Below are positions 59,738 to 64,000 of a stretch of 64,000 nucleotides of DNA, piece by piece. The translations under genes were made by a program, and so were the position numbers. This DNA is from Eretmocerus hayati (lineage: Eukaryota; Arthropoda; Insecta; Hymenoptera; Aphelinidae): positions 160,815,685 through 160,879,684 of the forward strand of contig CM056741.1 of NCBI GenBank assembly GCA_029851415.1, written 5' to 3'. A model generated the notes under the pieces. It was not told where the DNA came from. It saw nothing but the letters and a program-made list of their open reading frames with translations, and searched no databases. Position 1 is the first letter of the stretch. Each line of letters starts with the position of its first letter.

Positions 59738-61689
59738 ACTAGGGCTGTTATGGAGTGGTGAAAACAGCATAGTGGTGCAACAGGCTATAACGAATGAACG
59801 TGAGCAAATATGAGTAACTTTTCATGAGCCAGATTGATGAAACAGGCACAATATCTCAAACGATAACAAATTTGAATTTTCATTCGTCAGCGAATTTTTG
59901 TTTTGGTGTACAGTTTTCAATATAGTGCGTGTTTCATCTATCTAGTCCCTATTAAAATAATCTTTCGATCGTGTTCATTCTTTATAGCCTCATGAGGCCA
60001 TCGAAACTTGATGGCAAAACTTCACAAATGAATAATTTGCTCCACTAAGCTATTTCAACTACTCAATGACATTAGTCGTACGAGATCGAGTCAATCATAC
60101 GAAGAAATAGACTGAACAGAATTTTGAGGCCGGAATAGTACATTTACAAAAAATAATTTCTTTGGGTATTATTTGACGTAAAAACTGATCCTGTGGACCG
60201 TTTTTCTCCCGGACATCAATAACTTTTTTGAACCGCGAAAGACTGATCATTGTAGAAACAGCATTTTTCGCGTTTTTACTATAATTTAAAATTGATTGGC
60301 AGCTCTCTCACGATAAGAAAAAAACTCCGGCACACCATATTTTCTCACGTAATTTGACCAGTTGAACACGATTGCAGTAATTTCAGAGGGCTAGCATGCG
60401 TTCAAAATAAGTGACAAGCGGAAATTTCTAGTTATTTTTATGAAACTTTTTCGCTAGAAATCTCTAAATGCTCTCAAAATTGACCATCAAAATCCGGTTT
60501 AAGCTCACGAGGACACATTTCCTTCAATTGAATGTTCAAATAGAGGAAAGAATATTGCTTCAGCCCTAAGATAGAGTTATCAAATGTACAACTATTATTC
60601 CGGAAAATGCATTTAAAACATTTTCTGAGGTACGCTCAAGCCTACCAGCAATGAAACCCGTTTCACGTTCCCTATTCTAAAGCACTGCTAAGACTATCCG
60701 CATGACCACCCCCTCCCCCATCACCACAAGATGGTATATCTAGCGCTGAATGTTTGTATTCGATCGTCTTTGAAATAAAACTACTGGAGTACACACATAG
60801 GCTTAATGATGGGAAACAATGTAAGTATGATTGATCGCATCTCCATGAGATAGCAAAGAGTACTTGACATTACGTCAGTACATCAAGACTACGGTATTTC
60901 GGATATCGTACCATGGTAATAAACATGGTAATGAGAGAGTACTGTTTCAGTAGTTTTAGGGGCCCGTAGCAACAAGTACTCGAGATTTGGCTTATTATGA
61001 GGAGGCTTGAGCTCAATTGTTAGAGAATGCTGAAGATGTTTTTTCCAGAATAATAGCTGTACATTTGAGACGTCTATTGTTGGGCTATTCGCCAGAACGG
61101 AATTTTACCAGGAGGTGGGTTAGTGACCGAATCAGCACAGAACCCTTGAAAGATTCGTTGAAGCTGGAGAAACACGGTGACACAGCTGCTGAGAGAATTC
61201 TATCAATTTTTCCAAGTTAAGAAAGGCTAAATTGATGCAGAATTTGATAATGGCATGACTTCAGCTTGGGAGAGCTTGAGACCACTGATGATTACTATAC
61301 GGCCCTGTGGGTGCAATTTGAATGAGAGAACTTTCGAGTCATCCCTCACATTTTCAAACATCTCATGAACAAACTCAAATTTTAGTGATTTCGGATCATA
61401 TATGAGTGCCTTGTGGAATGAGTGAGAAAGAGCCGATACACAGGGTATTTCAGGAGTAGTGTATTTCACCGCGTGGAGTAAGAGCATGTTGAATTTCAGG
61501 CTAAATTTTTTTTCAAGGGTAACCGGAATTTGTTGAGAACTCTTTGAAAAATTGCTCTTCCGTCGATACTAGATTGAGAATAACCGTCATCCTACTGGCA
61601 CACTACCATCACTTCTCATACTTAACAGCTGGTCCGTGAATTAATTGAGAAGTGACATCAAGGTCAAACATGGCGGTTGCATGGCCCGA
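57965..61689. other. Gene-poor stretch with a 36-base A run
   Basis: An uninterrupted A run spans about 59701-59736. No retroelement body that could own such a tail was recognised next to it. Frames at 58366-58632 (minus) and 61227-61487 (minus) show no motif. Otherwise AT-rich and unremarkable. Confidence 0.5.
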
Positions 61690-62440
61690 GATTAACACGA
61701 GCTTGCCATCTGCGGTGAGTCGTGAACTATTGCATGCCCCCAGAATTTAACATGGACATCACTTCCGAATTCTCCAGAACATGAATAATATAGCAAAAAT
61801 ACTAGCGCAGCCGTGTGAGTTCAAGGCTGATACGGCAAATCAATCACCTTCTTTGGGATCCAAAAGGTACCGCAACAGTACTAACGCAGCAGTACCAGTT
61901 CGAGACTGATAGTGCAAGTCTGCAAACTCCCTCCGGGTCCCGAATGGTACCGCATCACGGCACTACCAGTTCGAGAATGATATGGCAAGTCCGTGAACTC
62001 TCTTTGAGACTCGAAAGGTACCGCAGCAGAACTAGCGCAGCAGTACCAGCTCAAAAATGACGCGGATAATTGACAACACTTCTGCCGAACCTGAACGGTA
62101 CCGCAGAAGAACTGGCGTACCTACACCGGCTCAAGAATGACACGGATATTTGGTGGTTCTCCACCAGGACTTTGGGATGACTGTAGCAGAACTAGTGCAG
62201 GAAAACCAGCCCAAGACTGACACTGTCGCTTATCGTCACTTGTCCGGAACTTGACCGGTACCGCAACAGAAGTAGCTCTCTCTGGAACTTGAATGGTAAC
62301 GCAACAGTGCTAGCGCAGCAGTACGAGTGGAAGGCTGATACGGCATGTCCGCGAACCTTCTCCGAGACTAGAATGGTACCGTATCAGCACTGGCACGCCA
62401 CTACCAGTTTCAGACTGATATGGCAAGTCCGCGAGACCGT
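61690..62440 (+). repeat. 80-bp satellite array, forward
   Basis: GGTACCGC or a variant starts at 61866, 61946, 62017, 62097, then 62257, 62295 and 62375, mostly 80 or multiples of 80 apart, with one 71- and one 38-base step. Units continue AACAGTACTAGCGCAGCAGT, ACCAGTTCGAGACTGATA and GGCAAGTCCGCGAACTCTC. Short palindromic cores (GGTACC) are kept best. Units are diverged, implying age. Confidence 0.75.
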
Positions 62441-63329
62441 TGGTTTTTCAGCGGGGAAATACTCCAATGTTAACTGACTGAGTTCGAATTCAAACCGGAA
62501 CGATCAGTTACACCGATTGCAAGAAAATGATCCTTCGAAAAAATCACTACCAAAAGTTAGAAACAGGAGTCAAACAAATGTTCAGAGACTTCTTGGGCTA
62601 TTGAGGATACTAAGATCTTAGAGTGGTGGAAAAATTATGAGATTACTCATCCAACCTTAGCAAAAATGACTTGCGATTTTCTTGGTATCATCTCGAATTC
62701 TGGTCCAATACAGAGATTATGGTTCAGAGCAAATTTGTTTGTCCGTCATCATAAATGCTTTGTCGGTTCCGAGAGCTTCGAGCAGATGTATGTATCGGTT
62801 CATGGGTGAAATATTCTCTTTGAAAACGAATTTGTGAGATATTATCGAATGAGTTGTCACGATAATTCATGGTCTTTGTGATTATCATGAAACATTTCAA
62901 TTGTGTCAATCGCAATGAACACAGTTTTGATCATGTCAACTGCAATAGATGCAAATGTTCCGTGAATTAGACATACTTTCATTAAATTGTACTATATACC
63001 ATTCTTTTGAGATTCTATGATGGTTATAATCAACGAAGCTGAGAATCCCACAAGACAAATCGAGATGGTCTGGACCGAAGCCGAGGCGAATGACGCCAAG
63101 GCCCGATATCGGCTTCTGAAAGTGTAAGCCTGAATCGGTATCGGGTATCGGACTCGGTTTCCGAGGCTGGTCTTGAGTCTGGTGGCAGACTCAAGAACAG
63201 CTGATATGCCAGCTGATACAGCTGTTGAGCACAAAGGTCACGATCTCCCGTATCGACCCGCGACCAGTTGACCGAGGTTGCGGTTACAATTTCAAGACAG
63301 AATCCCTTAACGAGGCGAGGCGAGTCGCT
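62441..63329. other. Spacer between the two opposed satellite arrays
   Basis: No gene recognised. AACAGCTG...CAGCTGTT near 63195-63226 is a small inverted repeat, and the sequence becomes GC-richer from about 63040. The spacer is about 890 bases between recognisable units. Confidence 0.45.
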
Positions 63330-64000
63330 TGCTACGGACGGTCAAAGATATACACTGCCACATATACGACCCTTGGTACTGCTGCGCTAGTACTGTTACG
63401 GTACTGTTCAAGTCCTGAAGAAGTTTCGCGGAATTGCCATATCAGTCTTGGACTGGTATTGCCGCTCTAGTGATGTTCTAGTGAAATTCAAGTCTTCGAG
63501 AAGAGTCGCGGACTTGCAGTGTCAGTCTTTAGCTGATACTACTGAGTTACAACTGTTGCGGTGCCATTCAAGTCCCGGAAAAGAGTCGCAAGCCGTCCTT
63601 GTCATTCTCGAACCGATAGTACTGCGCTAGTACTGTTGCGGTACCGGTCGAGTCCCAGGAAAGTTTTGCGAACTCGCTGTGTCGGTCTTGAGCTGACACT
63701 GACACGCTAGTGCTGTTGTCATACTCTTTGTACCCCGGGAAAGTGTCGTAAGCCTTCCGTGTCATTCTTGAGCTAATATCGCTGGGTTCGTTCATTTGCA
63801 GTACCGTTCAAGTCTCTGAGAAGGGTCACGGACTTGACTCATTGGCCTCCAACTCGTACTCCTGAGCTGGTACTGTTGCAATACCATTCGAGTCCCGGAG
63901 AAGTATCGCGGTTTTGCCAAACCAGTCTCGAACTGGTAGTGCCGAGCTAGTACTGTTGCGGTACCACCTAGCTTCTGGATATGTGTTGGTAATCTCCCAT
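63330..64000 (-). repeat. 80-bp satellite array, reverse, continues past the window
   Basis: The reverse complement of the preceding array: (T)CAAGTCCCGGAGAAG-type words begin at 63409, 63489, 63569, 63649, 63729, 63809, 63889 and about 63969, exactly 80 apart. Each unit holds CTAGTACTGTTGCGGTACC. The array runs off the right edge. Confidence 0.8.

Noticed and set aside
1..64000. CRISPR arrays, bacterial operons, riboswitches
   Set aside because: The tandem repeats lack direct-repeat/spacer alternation, and the split genes with GT-AG introns show that the DNA is eukaryotic.

Overview
The window looks like a piece of an insect nuclear genome. It is AT-rich, has long GT-AG introns, low-complexity secreted proteins and many small DNA-transposon derivatives. 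A hymenopteran such as a sawfly or parasitoid is my guess, resting on overall texture only; nothing here fixes the species. No bacterial-type operons, CRISPR arrays, rRNA genes or intact tRNA genes were seen.

Three protein genes can be assembled from exons whose reading phases agree across splice sites. Gene A (minus, about 7923 to 4200) encodes a signal-peptide protein rich in Tyr, His and Gln, with a duplicated RPxxxxINVHP-type motif. Gene B (plus, 29815 to 46129, five coding exons, 570 residues) encodes a secreted or membrane protein with a His/Gln/Ser-rich N-terminus, a Pro/Trp/Asn-rich middle, a repeated NGxWVxL motif and a C-terminal hydrophobic segment followed by RKKR. Gene C (minus, 52968 to 48907, convergent with B) encodes a Ser/Thr-rich mucin-like protein of more than 1,070 residues with one hydrophobic segment followed by Arg-Arg and a later RRKR site. 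I recognise none by name. Their functions are unknown; all three appear to be secretory-pathway proteins. A further coding-like exon lies at 1659-1303 (minus).

The rest is largely repeats. From left to right: a 10-12 bp minisatellite (130-665); a TTA-flanked hairpin MITE (8687-8925); an inverted-repeat element carrying 241-bp tandem units (10955-12664); a palindromic MITE (14690-14842) next to a regular 109-bp tandem array of tRNA-like units with a four-unit higher-order repeat (14843-15765); a broken pogo/Tigger transposase (15979-16448, minus); a pre-miRNA-like hairpin (21910-22002); a pogo-type MITE (28913-29665); a near-perfect 663-bp palindrome with a Penelope-like hammerhead-type core in each arm (34011-34673); a 777-bp Tc1-type foldback (35168-35944); a TTAA-flanked piggyBac-type MITE (38961-39508); five members of one palindromic MITE family with a shared centre but three kinds of arms (39034, 42204, 49443, 54440, 55628); further hairpin elements near 44000, 44349, 26400 and 57670; and two oppositely oriented arrays of an 80-bp satellite (61690-62440 and 63330-64000).

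Most of the MITEs sit inside introns of genes B and C, so they enlarge those genes without touching coding exons. The strongest candidates for something undescribed are the 109-bp tRNA-like array, the palindrome with ribozyme-like cores, and the modular MITE family.
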